A stretch of DNA of 35,815 nucleotides from Levilinea saccharolytica. Its GTDB lineage: Bacteria > Chloroflexota > Anaerolineae > Anaerolineales > Anaerolineaceae. Of this stretch, positions 8,208 through 15,695 are shown one piece after another (position 1 is the stretch's first letter; every line of letters begins with the position of its first letter). The notes beneath the pieces were generated by a model that did not search any database, was not told where the DNA came from, and was given only the letters and a program-made list of their open reading frames with translations. The position numbers and the translations under genes were made by a program. The DNA lies in assembly GCF_001306035.1 (NCBI RefSeq), contig NZ_LGCM01000016.1, positions 1 through 35,815 on the forward strand, read 5' to 3'.

Positions 8208-9320
8208 TTACGGAAGCACCTGCCAGGGGTTCACAAAACCGCCCATGTAGCGCACCTCAAAGTGCAGGTGGGGGCCGGTGGAATTGCCGGTGCTGCCCGC
8301 CAGACCGATATACTGGCCCTGCGAAACACTGGCGCCGCAGCGCACGCCGACCGAACTCAAGTGGGCGTACAGGGTGTGGTAGCCGTTGCCGTGGTCAATC
8401 ATGATCATGTTGCCGTAGCCGCCGCCAATGGGGCCGGCATACACCACCACGCCCGAATCCGCCGCGTACAGCGGCGCACCGGTTCCGGCCGCAATATCGA
8501 TCCCCAGGTGCCCTGACCAATAGTCGTTCCCCGATAAATAGTGGTTATCCGCGGGCCAAACAAACGACCCCGTGCCAAACGCGCCGCCTTCCACCGAGCA
8601 GCCGCCGGGGATGCTCTTCGAGGCTCCCGCGCCCGAACGCCATACCGTCGGCACCACCCAGGTGCGCATTTCACGCCAGCCGCCTGGGATCATCACAAAT
8701 GTGCCGGGTTCAATCTGCGGATTGGTCAAATCCAGCTTGTTCCCCGGCCAACCCACAATGGCCGAAGCATCCACCCGGTAGGTAGACGCCACCTTATCCA
8801 GCGTGTCGCCTTCTTTCCATTGGTAATAAATCCCGTCCGTTGGCGGGATTTTTAGATCCAGTCCAATGCTGATCATGTGGGGGTCGTCGTTTAAAGCCGT
8901 GTAATTGGCCCACAAAATCGTTTCGGGCTTCAGGTCGTATTTGTTGGCAATCCCAAACATGGAATCGCCCTTTTGCACCGTGTATTCCACCACCTTATCC
9001 CGCGCACGGGTGGGCAGAACGGTGTGCCCGTTGGTTTCGCGGGCAATGGCACCCTCCACCGGATCCGCCGGAACAAAGGTGGGCAAGGGTACGCTGGGCG
9101 CCGTGTGCAGGGATTCCAATACCTCGCTGTCCACCGCCGCCGCTGCCTCGGCCTCGCTCTGCGCAGAGACCTTAAAGGGAATGCGGTCGCGTCCGATCAC
9201 CAAAAAGACAGTAAACACCACCATAAAGATGGCAACCCCCCACAGAGTTCCGGAAAACAGATTCAGTGCGATGCCCCACCCCTGAGTCAGTTTTCGCTGT
9301 GGGCCAAGCTTTTGTTTCAC
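8208..9320 (-). CDS. Membrane-anchored LysM / M23 (LytM) peptidase
   Basis: From the GTG at 9320 the protein has 370 residues: a transmembrane helix (~18-43), two LysM domains (~111-160 and ~165-213), and a C-terminal M23 domain (~255-370). The zinc site is complete: H271-x3-D275 and the H351-L-H353 motif, with H320 as the catalytic His. M23 enzymes are metalloendopeptidases that cleave peptidoglycan cross-bridges; a membrane-tethered, LysM-bearing version could act in wall remodelling. The start is set by GGAGG at ~9324-9328 and by the GTGA overlap with the rho stop; the in-frame extension to 9470 lies inside rho and is rejected. It is co-transcribed with rho and translationally coupled to it. 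Confidence 0.9.
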   Translation of the reverse strand: MKQKLGPQRKLTQGWGIALNLFSGTLWGVAIFMVVFTVFLVIGRDRIPFKVSAQSEAEAAAAVDSEVLESLHTAPSVPLPTFVPADPVEGAIARETNGHTVLPTRARDKVVEYTVQKGDSMFGIANKYDLKPETILWANYTALNDDPHMISIGLDLKIPPTDGIYYQWKEGDTLDKVASTYRVDASAIVGWPGNKLDLTNPQIEPGTFVMIPGGWREMRTWVVPTVWRSGAGASKSIPGGCSVEGGAFGTGSFVWPADNHYLSGNDYWSGHLGIDIAAGTGAPLYAADSGVVVYAGPIGGGYGNMIMIDHGNGYHTLYAHLSSVGVRCGASVSQGQYIGLAGSTGNSTGPHLHFEVRYMGGFVNPWQVLP

Positions 9321-10591
9321 ATATCCTCCGTTAAGCTTTCCAGGAATTCCTGGTTGTTCTTGGTGCGGCTCAGCCGCTGCAAAATGGCTTCGGTTCCCAC
9401 CGCCGGGTCCATACCCGCGCCCTGAGGCGGCTGGCCGATCATTTGCAGATACATGCGCCGCATCAGCCACGCCCGCGAAAGCATATCCGGCCCTAAGAGC
9501 AAATCTTCGCGCCGGGTCGAGGAGCGTTCGATGTCAATCGCGGGGAAGATGCGCCGTTCCTGCAATCTGCGCGACAGGTGCAGTTCCATGTTGCCGGTGC
9601 CCTTAAATTCTTCGTAGACCACATCATCCAGGCGCGAACCGGTGTCTACCAAGGCCGTGGCGATGATGGTCAGCGAGCCGCCTTCTTCCAAATTACGCGC
9701 GGCGCCGAAGAAGCGTTTGGGCGGGTACAAGGCCGAGGGGTCCATACCGCCCGAAAGCGTGCGGCCCGAAGGGTTGACCACCAGGTTATACGCCCGCGCC
9801 AGGCGGGTGAGCGAATCCATCAAAATGACCACATCGCGGCCCACTTCCACCAGGCGTTTGGCCCGTTCCAGGGTGATTTCGGCCGTGCGCACATGCGAAG
9901 ACACCGGCTCATCAAAGGTCGAAGCCACCACTTCCGCGTCCACCGAGCGGTCCATATCGGTGACTTCTTCCGGGCGCTCGCCGATGAGGGCGATGATCAG
10001 ATGCACTTCGGGGTTGCGCACCGAGATGGAATTGGCAATTTGCTTCATGATGGTCGTCTTGCCCGCCTTGGGGGGCGAAACGATCATACCGCGCTGCCCG
10101 CGCCCGATGGGCGAGATCAAGTTAATCAGGCGCGTGGATAAAATGCCGCGGTCGGTTTCCAGGTCAAAGCGTTTGTCGGGGAAAATGGGGGTCAGGCTCT
10201 CAAAATTCGGGCGGTTGCGGGCCTCTTCGGGCGTTAAACCGTTAATGCTTTCCACTTTGAGCAGCCCGTAATGGCGTTCCGAATCACGCGGGGGGCGCAC
10301 ATGCCCGATGACCAAATCCCCGGCGCGCAGGTCATAGCGGCGCAGTTGGGCCTGGGACACATACACATCATCCTGGCCCACTTGATAATTGGTGCGCAGA
10401 AAGCCGATGCCCTCATTCATGATTTCCAGGACACCGCCGCGAACTTCCAATCCTTCCCGCTCAGCCTCCACCTGCCGGATGCGGATCAGCAGGTTTTCCT
10501 TTTTGAGGCGGGCGGCGTTGGGAATGTTCAGCTCCTTGGCCGTCTCACGCAGCGACGCGAGTGGAACGTTTTCGAGTTCTAATATTTTCAT
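9317..10591 (-). CDS. rho: Transcription termination factor Rho
   Basis: The 424-residue protein has the full Rho architecture. The N-terminal helical bundle (~1-45) precedes a cold-shock-like RNA-binding domain (~50-120; GFLRTN segment), and the RecA-like ATPase follows with Walker A (SPPKAGKTT), Walker B (VILMDSLTRLARAYN) and the Q/R-loop region (GGMDPSALYPPKRFFGAARN). It is an RNA-dependent helicase that terminates untranslated transcripts. The start at 10591 (MKILELEN) is chosen because the longer frame upstream (to 10753) adds 54 residues not typical of the family and covers the leader. The message has a leader of about 190 bases. The next gene, an M23 peptidase, begins within the stop codon. 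Confidence 0.97.
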   Translation of the reverse strand: MKILELENVPLASLRETAKELNIPNAARLKKENLLIRIRQVEAEREGLEVRGGVLEIMNEGIGFLRTNYQVGQDDVYVSQAQLRRYDLRAGDLVIGHVRPPRDSERHYGLLKVESINGLTPEEARNRPNFESLTPIFPDKRFDLETDRGILSTRLINLISPIGRGQRGMIVSPPKAGKTTIMKQIANSISVRNPEVHLIIALIGERPEEVTDMDRSVDAEVVASTFDEPVSSHVRTAEITLERAKRLVEVGRDVVILMDSLTRLARAYNLVVNPSGRTLSGGMDPSALYPPKRFFGAARNLEEGGSLTIIATALVDTGSRLDDVVYEEFKGTGNMELHLSRRLQERRIFPAIDIERSSTRREDLLLGPDMLSRAWLMRRMYLQMIGQPPQGAGMDPAVGTEAILQRLSRTKNNQEFLESLTEDM

Positions 10592-10779
10592 AGGTCTGGA
10601 GTCTCTTTGATTGATTGATACCTTGGTGGGGTGATAGAAAAAAGACAAAACATCCCTGCCACGTGCGGGGTGCTGGTCAATTGTGTAAAGTCCATGCTGC
10701 TCGCGGGATAAGAATTTGCAGTCTGCGCTCAGGCGCAAACTGACAGGCGGCACCTGTCCAGAAGTTCATTCGGTTAAAC
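10592..10779 (-). promoter_or_regulatory. Long rho 5' untranslated leader
   Basis: Between the predicted start near 10779 and the rho ATG lies ~188 bases without a plausible gene. It carries a 6-bp stem at 10742-10747/10753-10758 and a second TGCGC/GCGCA stem near 10724-10738. Rho is autoregulated through its leader in Escherichia coli, so an attenuator here is plausible but not shown. Confidence 0.45.
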
Positions 10780-10785
10780 ATACAA

Positions 10786-10814
10786 ATTATAGCATGCGCA
10801 GCAATTTCCCGCAA
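10786..10814 (-). promoter_or_regulatory. Promoter of rho
   Basis: On the minus strand TTGCGG (10814-10809) and TATAAT (10791-10786) are separated by 17 bases. Confidence 0.65.
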
Positions 10815-10977
10815 GCAAAGCCCTTTTGATATACAAGAATACCTCATCCCCCTCGAATGCTAATAAAAGTATCATACTCCATTCTTATAAAAATGCAAGG
10901 GTGTGTACCAACAAACTTTCGCGCTTTGTCACCTTTGCCGCCTTGCATCCTTTTTCACAAACCCACCGCGCGCTCCC
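10815..10977. other. Intergenic region with an imperfect long hairpin
   Basis: No gene is seen between the rho promoter and the FmdB promoter. The only structure is an inverted repeat, ATGCAAGG at 10893-10900 and CCTTGCAT at 10941-10948, with inner pairings GTG/CAC (10901-10903, 10930-10932) and ACAAA/TTTGT (10911-10915, 10925-10929), followed by a T-run at 10951-10955. Confidence 0.4.
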
Positions 10978-11005
10978 TTGACAAGACCGCGAATTATGCT
11001 ATACT
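10978..11005 (+). promoter_or_regulatory. Promoter of the FmdB-CsoR-OsmC operon
   Basis: TTGACA at 10978-10983 and TATACT at 11000-11005 lie 16 bases apart. The -10 box is embedded in the inverted repeat annotated as an operator, the arrangement expected for repression. Confidence 0.75.
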
Positions 11006-11017
11006 GGGGTATAGTAT
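11001..11017 (+). promoter_or_regulatory. Candidate CsoR/RcnR-type operator
   Basis: ATACT (11001-11005) and AGTAT (11013-11017) form an inverted repeat around a 7-base centre that begins GGGG. The pattern TACT-GGGG-N3-AGTA has the same arm sequence and spacing as the RcnR operator of Escherichia coli (recalled as TACT-G6-N-AGTA) and overlaps the -10 box. A CsoR/FrmR-family gene is the second gene of the operon. Confidence 0.65.
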
Positions 11018-11041
11018 ATTGAACGGAGGGAATAAACCACG

Positions 11042-11254
11042 ATGCCCGTTTATGAATACCGCTGCTCCGATTGCGGCCACAGCTTTGAAAGAATGGTGCG
11101 TTTTTCTGACGCCCACCAACGCCCCGAATGCCCCCACTGCCACAGTCCCCAGACTGAAAAGAAGCTTTCCACCATCGCGGCCAGCTTCTCTTCCGCGGGC
11201 GGCAGCGCTTCTTCTGGCGGGTCCTCCTGCGGCGGCGGCGGGCGATTCACCTGA
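11042..11254 (+). CDS. FmdB-family zinc ribbon protein
   Basis: This 70-residue protein begins MPVYEYRC with the C-x2-C (C8, C11) and C-x2-C (C31, C34) knuckles of the FmdB zinc ribbon, then a Ser/Gly-rich flexible tail. FmdB was named from the formamidase operon of Methylophilus, where it was proposed to be regulatory; the biochemical role is unsettled. It is the first gene of a three-gene operon, preceded by GGAGGG at 11025-11030. The Gly/Ser-rich tail with one further Cys is usual for the family. Confidence 0.85.
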   Translation: MPVYEYRCSDCGHSFERMVRFSDAHQRPECPHCHSPQTEKKLSTIAASFSSAGGSASSGGSSCGGGGRFT

Positions 11255-11299
11255 GCGGGCTAACCGCACGGCTGCGTGTCAGCCGCTGGAGATTTTGCC

Positions 11300-11581
11300 A
11301 TGATGATGCAGGATGATGCTGCCAAACAACGAATCCTCGCCCGTCTGCGCCGTCTGGAAGGGCAGGTGCGCGGTGTAGAGGCCATGATCGAACAGGAACG
11401 GGACTGCTCTGAGATTTTGCAGCAGCTTTCCGCCATCCGTTCCGCTGCCCTCAGCGCCAGCCAGGCGTTCCTGCAAGACTACGCCTCTGGTTGTATGCAG
11501 AACTTCGATCGCCAAACCCCCGCCGAACGCGAAGCTGCCTTGAAAAATCTGATCTACATGTTCGGAAAAACGCAAACCTAG
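11300..11581 (+). CDS. CsoR/FrmR-family repressor, CstR-like Cys-Tyr-Cys variant
   Basis: The 93-residue, all-helical protein matches the size and core of the CsoR/RcnR/FrmR family (RLRRLEGQVRGVEAMIE then DCSEILQQLSAIRSAA). These repressors release DNA when they bind Cu(I), Ni/Co, formaldehyde or sulfane sulfur. The sensing positions are Cys36, then offset +25 and +29. Copper sensors have C-H-C and FrmR/RcnR also carry the His, whereas here +25 is Tyr61 and +29 is Cys65. CstR, a persulfide sensor, also lacks the His (Asn) and keeps both Cys, so reactive sulfur or another electrophile is a better guess than copper. The start at 11300 has GGAG at 11288-11291; two further ATG codons follow at once. 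Probably represses its own operon. Confidence 0.88.
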   Translation: MMMQDDAAKQRILARLRRLEGQVRGVEAMIEQERDCSEILQQLSAIRSAALSASQAFLQDYASGCMQNFDRQTPAEREAALKNLIYMFGKTQT

Positions 11582-11592
11582 GAGTGTGACTG

Positions 11593-11997
11593 ATGAGCCA
11601 AGCTCGTGTTCGCTGGATCACTGGAAAACAATTTATTGGAACCGATTCCACCAACCATTCGGTGGTGCTTTCCACCCCCGATGAAGGCATCGGCATGAAA
11701 CCCTCCGAGCTGATGCTGGTGGCCCTGGCCTCCTGCACGGCTGTGGACGTGGTGGAAATCCTCGCCAAAAAACGCACGCCCCTGGAAAGCCTGGAAATTG
11801 AAGTGGACGGGCAGCAAGACAGCGACCCGCCGTGGACCTTTCGCAAAATTCACGTGCACTATAAGCTGCGCGGCCAGGGGCTGACGGATAAATCCGCGGC
11901 CCAGGCCATTGAGCTTTCCGAAGAAAAATACTGCTCGGTGGCTGCCACCTTGCGCGGCGTGGCTGAAATCACCACCTCCTTTGAGCTGCTGGCCTGA
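11593..11997 (+). CDS. OsmC/Ohr-family protein
   Basis: The 134-residue protein has the OsmC fold signature, including the two redox cysteines: Cys48 in LVALASCTAVDVV and Cys112 in SEEKYCSVAATL. In OsmC and Ohr these two cysteines form a peroxidatic pair that reduces organic hydroperoxides; relatives without that activity also exist. An acidic/aromatic strand region between them follows the usual pattern. The AGGAG ribosome binding site overlaps the stop of the preceding gene (11579-11584), so translation is coupled. Its position behind a thiol-sensing repressor suggests defence against organic peroxides or reactive sulfur/electrophiles. Confidence 0.88.
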   Translation: MSQARVRWITGKQFIGTDSTNHSVVLSTPDEGIGMKPSELMLVALASCTAVDVVEILAKKRTPLESLEIEVDGQQDSDPPWTFRKIHVHYKLRGQGLTDKSAAQAIELSEEKYCSVAATLRGVAEITTSFELLA

Positions 11998-12015
11998 TCT
12001 CATGTGAGTCTGCTG

Positions 12016-12050
12016 ACGCCGCCCCTGCATACCGTTGGGGCGGCGTTTCC
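12016..12050 (+). terminator. Hairpin terminator after OsmC
   Basis: A 10-bp perfect GC-rich stem (12016-12025 with 12037-12046, loop 11) is followed by only a short T-tract (TTT), so it is strong as a hairpin but weak as a classical terminator. Confidence 0.55.
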
Positions 12051-12147
12051 ATTAAGACCCGTCCATTTTCTAATCTTTTCTTTCATTTGGCCGAAAAAAA
12101 TAATGATATACTGATCAGCGAGCTACATGAATAGACAAGGAGCCCGG

Positions 12148-12657
12148 ATGATGAAGACGCTGCTGATTATGCGCCATGCCAAATCCAGTTGGAAAGATGC
12201 AGAATTGCCCGATCTGGAGCGCCCGCTGAATAAGCGCGGCAAGCACGACGCCCCCATGATGGGCGAGCTCATCAAAGATAAAGAGCTTCGCCCCCAGGTG
12301 ATGTACGCCTCAACCGCCAAACGCGCCCAGATGACCGCCGAAGAGGTAGCCAGCGCTTGCAAATTCAAAGGTGACATCACCTACTTAGAGAACCTCTACC
12401 TGGCCGAAGCCGAAGCCATCCTGAATGTACTCCGCTCCACCCCCGACGAGATCGAACGCGTGCTCATCATCGGCCACAACCCCGGGCTGGAAGGCCTGCT
12501 GCAAATCCTCAGCCGCCGGGTCGAATCCCTGCCCACCGCCGCCATCGCCTATCTGGCCCTGCCCATTTCCCATTGGGCTGATCTCAATGACCAGGTGGAG
12601 GGTGAATTGGTGGAGCTGTGGAAGCCCCGCGAAATCAAGCACAAGTCCAAAAAGTAA
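12148..12657 (+). CDS. SixA-like histidine phosphatase
   Basis: The 169-residue protein carries the histidine-phosphatase catalytic motif R-H-A near the N-terminus (LLIMRHAKSSW), the ERPLN-RG segment and the second catalytic His in LIIGHNPGLEGLL. SixA removes phosphate from histidine-containing phosphotransfer proteins; close relatives act on small phosphoesters, so the substrate is open. The start at 12148 is supported by AAGGAG at 12137-12142; ATG 12151 is an equally possible start, and the longer frame from 12127 has no ribosome binding site. It is followed after 11 bases by a thioredoxin gene, probably in one transcript. The upstream region has a TATACT at 12107-12112 but no clear -35. 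Confidence 0.85.
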   Translation: MMKTLLIMRHAKSSWKDAELPDLERPLNKRGKHDAPMMGELIKDKELRPQVMYASTAKRAQMTAEEVASACKFKGDITYLENLYLAEAEAILNVLRSTPDEIERVLIIGHNPGLEGLLQILSRRVESLPTAAIAYLALPISHWADLNDQVEGELVELWKPREIKHKSKK

Positions 12658-12668
12658 AGAGGAGCGAC

Positions 12669-12992
12669 ATGAGCGCATTTCAACCTGTGGATGAGCAAAG
12701 CTTTGACGCAGAGGTGCTGCAATCCTCTCTGCCGGTGCTGTTGGAATTCGGCGCCCCCTGGTGCGGGCCGTGCAAGCGCATAGAGCCTCTGCTGGAGCAG
12801 CTCGGCCAAAAATGGGCGGGGCGCGTCCGGCTGGCCCATGTCAACGTGGATGAATGCGCCGGTTTGGTGGCCTCCTATGGGGTCATGAGCGTCCCCACGG
12901 TGATCCTCTTCGCAGGCGGGCAGGAAAAAGTTCGTCTCAACGGCCTGCAGCCCCTGGAAAATCTGATCGCCAAATTCGAGCCGCATCTTTAG
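12669..12992 (+). CDS. Thioredoxin
   Basis: The 107-residue protein is a typical single-domain thioredoxin. It has the WCGPC active site (EFGAPWCGPCKR) and the cis-proline loop SVPTVILF; both are intact, so it should act as a thiol-disulfide reductant in the cytoplasm. AAGAGGAG sits just upstream, and the gene follows the SixA-like gene after 11 bases. An in-frame extension to 12618 overlaps that gene and is rejected. A strong terminator follows. Confidence 0.93.
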   Translation: MSAFQPVDEQSFDAEVLQSSLPVLLEFGAPWCGPCKRIEPLLEQLGQKWAGRVRLAHVNVDECAGLVASYGVMSVPTVILFAGGQEKVRLNGLQPLENLIAKFEPHL

Positions 12993-13014
12993 GCCTTCTT
13001 CCCCAATAAAAACC

Positions 13015-13040
13015 AAAACGCGCCGGTCGGCGCGTTTTTT
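13015..13040. terminator. Bidirectional terminator after thioredoxin
   Basis: A 10-bp perfect stem (13015-13024 with 13029-13038, loop GGTC) ends in T6 on the plus strand and, on the minus strand, in TTTT, so it can serve the thioredoxin gene and the convergent hydrolase gene. Confidence 0.85.
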
Positions 13041-13068
13041 GCTGAGCATCCACGGCGCGGACGCCCAT

Positions 13069-13854
13069 TTACCCTGGGGAATCTCCTTTCGCGCCCAGGC
13101 AGCTGCGTAAGAACTGCTGCAAATCCGCCGCGCAGTGCTGCGGCTGTTCCAATGGCAAAAGATGGCCAGCGGCGGGGTACACCTGAACGGCCGCATTGGG
13201 CATGGCGCGCAATCCGCTCGCCGCGGCGGGGGTCAACAGACGGTCGCGCTTGCCGGCCGCCGCCCAGGTATGCACATAGCAGCGCCTCAAGCGGCTGCGG
13301 CAGTCAAACTGGGCGCAGGCGCGCCAATCCGCAATCAGCACCCCCTGACGCACCTTGCGCACTTCGGCGAAGACCCGCTCGCTGACGGCTTCGGGTGTCT
13401 CCGCCTGCACCAGCCGCTCAGAGAGCCAGTTCAGGGCTGGTTCGGGCATTTTTTGGTTGTCCAGCAGATCCAGAAACAAAGGCGGCACGTCAAAGAAGGC
13501 CGCGCTGCACAGCAGAGCCAGCGCTGCTGCCCGGTCGGGGTGTTCCAGGGCCAGCTGCAAAGCCACCGCCCCGCCCAAAGAATGCCCCACCAGCGCCGCG
13601 CGGAACATGCCCAGCGCCTTCATCCATTCCAACACCTGGCGGGCATATTCACCCACCGATTGGCGCGCAGCCCCGCCCGAACGTCCGTGCCCCGGCAGAT
13701 CCAGCGCATACACATCCCAGCCAGCCATACGGCGAAACTCTCCCGGCCAAAACAAATGCGAACTGCCCGCCCCGTGGATTAAGACCACAGGCGGCCTTCC
13801 AGTCTCCGCCCCCTGGTTGACGCGGCTGTACGCGATCCCTGCTGCTTCTGGCAT
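13069..13854 (-). CDS. Alpha/beta hydrolase
   Basis: The 261-residue protein has all features of the alpha/beta-hydrolase fold: an oxyanion-hole strand VVLIHGAGSS, the nucleophile elbow G-H-S92-L-G-G, an acid in GKRDRLLTP (~D205) and the catalytic His in AAGHLLPLEQP (~H229). Substrates of this family include esters, lactones, haloalkanes and epoxides; none can be assigned. Ribosome binding is by AAGGA upstream. It begins 21 bases after the sensor kinase stop and is likely co-transcribed. Confidence 0.88.
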   Translation of the reverse strand: MPEAAGIAYSRVNQGAETGRPPVVLIHGAGSSHLFWPGEFRRMAGWDVYALDLPGHGRSGGAARQSVGEYARQVLEWMKALGMFRAALVGHSLGGAVALQLALEHPDRAAALALLCSAAFFDVPPLFLDLLDNQKMPEPALNWLSERLVQAETPEAVSERVFAEVRKVRQGVLIADWRACAQFDCRSRLRRCYVHTWAAAGKRDRLLTPAAASGLRAMPNAAVQVYPAAGHLLPLEQPQHCAADLQQFLRSCLGAKGDSPG

Positions 13855-13875
13855 GTGGCTGCTTTTCCTTCGGGC

Positions 13876-15627
13876 TTAACTCACCGGCAGTCCGCGCTGC
13901 AAGCGGTCTGCCGCATCCTCCGATAAGGGTATGATCACCTGCACGCGCGTGCCTTTACCCACCGCGGACTGCAGCTTTAACAACCCGTTGACCATGTCGG
14001 TGCGCTCGCGCAAATTCACCATGCCCAGGCTGCCGCGGCGGTCGTATTGACTGTTCACCTCAGCCGTGTCAAAACCCTTGCCGTCGTCGGCAATCTCCAA
14101 CACGGCAATTTCCGGATCGCGCGGCAGGCGTTTGAAGCGCACCCAAATATGCTGAGCCTCGGCGTGCTTGCGGGCGTTGTTCACCGCCTCTTCGGCCAGG
14201 TAAAACACCACCGTCTGTTTGCCCATTTCCAGCTGACTGATCAAGGCCGGGTCCACCTCCACCAATACGTTTTGCTGGTAGGTGTCGCGCATTTTTTCGG
14301 CCATGGCCTTGAGAGCCGCTTCCAGACCCTCGCTTTCCAGCACTAAAGGCCGCAAGGTGAACAGCATGTGGCGCAGTTCCTGGGTGTTGCGCCGGGCCAA
14401 ATCTTCCACCCGCGCCATTTCGGTCTCGGCCTGGGCAGCGTCCCGCTCCAGCATTTTGCGCGCCAGGCTGGTGCGCATCACAATCGCCGAGGCCGTTTGA
14501 ATCGGCCCGTCGTGCAGATCGCGCGCCAGCTTCTTGCGGGCCTCTTCCTGCGCCTCTTCCATGCGCGCTTTCTCCAATTCCAAATCCTGGAACAACCGCG
14601 CGTTCTGAATGGCGATCACCGCCTGGTGGCTGATCATCTGCAGGGAATCGGCCTGCTCCTGGGTGAAGATCTCGCTGTCGGGGTGTGCATAGAGCATCAA
14701 GCCAAAGGCGTTCAACCCGCGCCGCAGCGGCAGCAGCAGAGCGCTCTGGCAGGCACGCACGCTGATCAGCAGCCCCAATTCGGGGTCCTGCCCCGGCTGA
14801 TCCACCAAAGCCGGTTCGCCGCTTTGGATTACCTCGGCCAAAACCCCGCGCGTACCGGCAAGCTGCTGGCGCTGGTCCGCGGCAGGCATCTTGCGGCTGG
14901 CTTCAATGCTCAGCCCCGATTCTGAAAACAACAGCACCGCCGAAACCAAATTTTCCGCGGCTGTCTCGCCCACAATCGCCGCGCTCAAATCCAGGGTGGT
15001 ATCCAGCACCACCTGGTAATTAATGCTGGCACTGAGGGTTTCCACCATGCTGTAAAACGCCTGCAGCCGTTCGCGCTCCTGGCGCTGGGCGCGTTTCTCA
15101 CCCTCACGGCGTGAGGCCTGCAGCCGCTGATAATTTTGGCGCACAAAGATCATCAGCAGACGGCTCAGCACGCCCATCAAAACGCTGGTGGCGATAATGC
15201 CCACCCCCAGCAGGGCAATCCAGGGCCAGTCAAAGCCCGCAAGATACGCCGCAAGCCCCTGGGCCAGGATTAAGGCCCCCGCCGCCCCCAAAGCGCCGCG
15301 CCATTCGTAATAAATGGCTGCCGTGGCCAACACCAACACCCCCACCCACAGCAGCCCGCCGGTCAGCCCGCCCCCCACCAGAAAGAGCACCACGCTGCTG
15401 ACCCAATCCACGGCGATATTGATCAGGCGGTGGTTGGAAAAGCGCCGGTTCGTAATGGCAAACACCGAAACGGTCACGTTCCAGCCCACCAGCAAGGTGA
15501 TCAGCACCAGATGCAGCGCCTTCAGTCCCGGCCCCAAACTGAAAGCCGTCATCACCCCCACCAACACCAGCCAGCGGGTGGAAATGGCGAACCAGTCTGC
15601 GAGAAATGGGCTGTCAGAAGAGCGCAT
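13876..15627 (-). CDS. NarL-type sensor histidine kinase with GAF domain, orphan
   Basis: The 583-residue protein has about six N-terminal transmembrane helices (~15-165), a charged coiled-coil linker, a GAF-like domain (~195-350), and a HisKA_3 dimerisation domain with the phospho-acceptor His372 (ARDLHDGPIQT), followed by a HATPase_c domain (N-box EEAVNNARKHA, G1 DDGKGFD). It should phosphorylate a LuxR/NarL-type response regulator, but none is nearby. The upstream region has a weak TAAGAT 6 bases before the ATG, which resembles the leaderless pattern seen elsewhere. The GAF domain and membrane segment suggest a soluble ligand or redox/cell-surface signal. Confidence 0.92.
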   Translation of the reverse strand: MRSSDSPFLADWFAISTRWLVLVGVMTAFSLGPGLKALHLVLITLLVGWNVTVSVFAITNRRFSNHRLINIAVDWVSSVVLFLVGGGLTGGLLWVGVLVLATAAIYYEWRGALGAAGALILAQGLAAYLAGFDWPWIALLGVGIIATSVLMGVLSRLLMIFVRQNYQRLQASRREGEKRAQRQERERLQAFYSMVETLSASINYQVVLDTTLDLSAAIVGETAAENLVSAVLLFSESGLSIEASRKMPAADQRQQLAGTRGVLAEVIQSGEPALVDQPGQDPELGLLISVRACQSALLLPLRRGLNAFGLMLYAHPDSEIFTQEQADSLQMISHQAVIAIQNARLFQDLELEKARMEEAQEEARKKLARDLHDGPIQTASAIVMRTSLARKMLERDAAQAETEMARVEDLARRNTQELRHMLFTLRPLVLESEGLEAALKAMAEKMRDTYQQNVLVEVDPALISQLEMGKQTVVFYLAEEAVNNARKHAEAQHIWVRFKRLPRDPEIAVLEIADDGKGFDTAEVNSQYDRRGSLGMVNLRERTDMVNGLLKLQSAVGKGTRVQVIIPLSEDAADRLQRGLPVS

Positions 15628-15695
15628 AAGTTTATCTTAACTGAAAATGTCAGGACGTGCACGCCTTTACGGCGGTCATCTTGAATGAATTTAGA

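Noticed and set aside
9321-9470. N-terminal extension of the LysM/M23 protein
   Set aside because: The extra 50 residues lie inside rho, and the GTG at 9320 has its own GGAGG site.
10592-10753. N-terminal extension of Rho
   Set aside because: It is not part of the Rho family and spans the untranslated leader downstream of a good promoter.
12060-12112. Promoter for the SixA-thioredoxin operon
   Set aside because: A TATACT is present, but no -35 hexamer lies at a suitable distance, so I do not call it.
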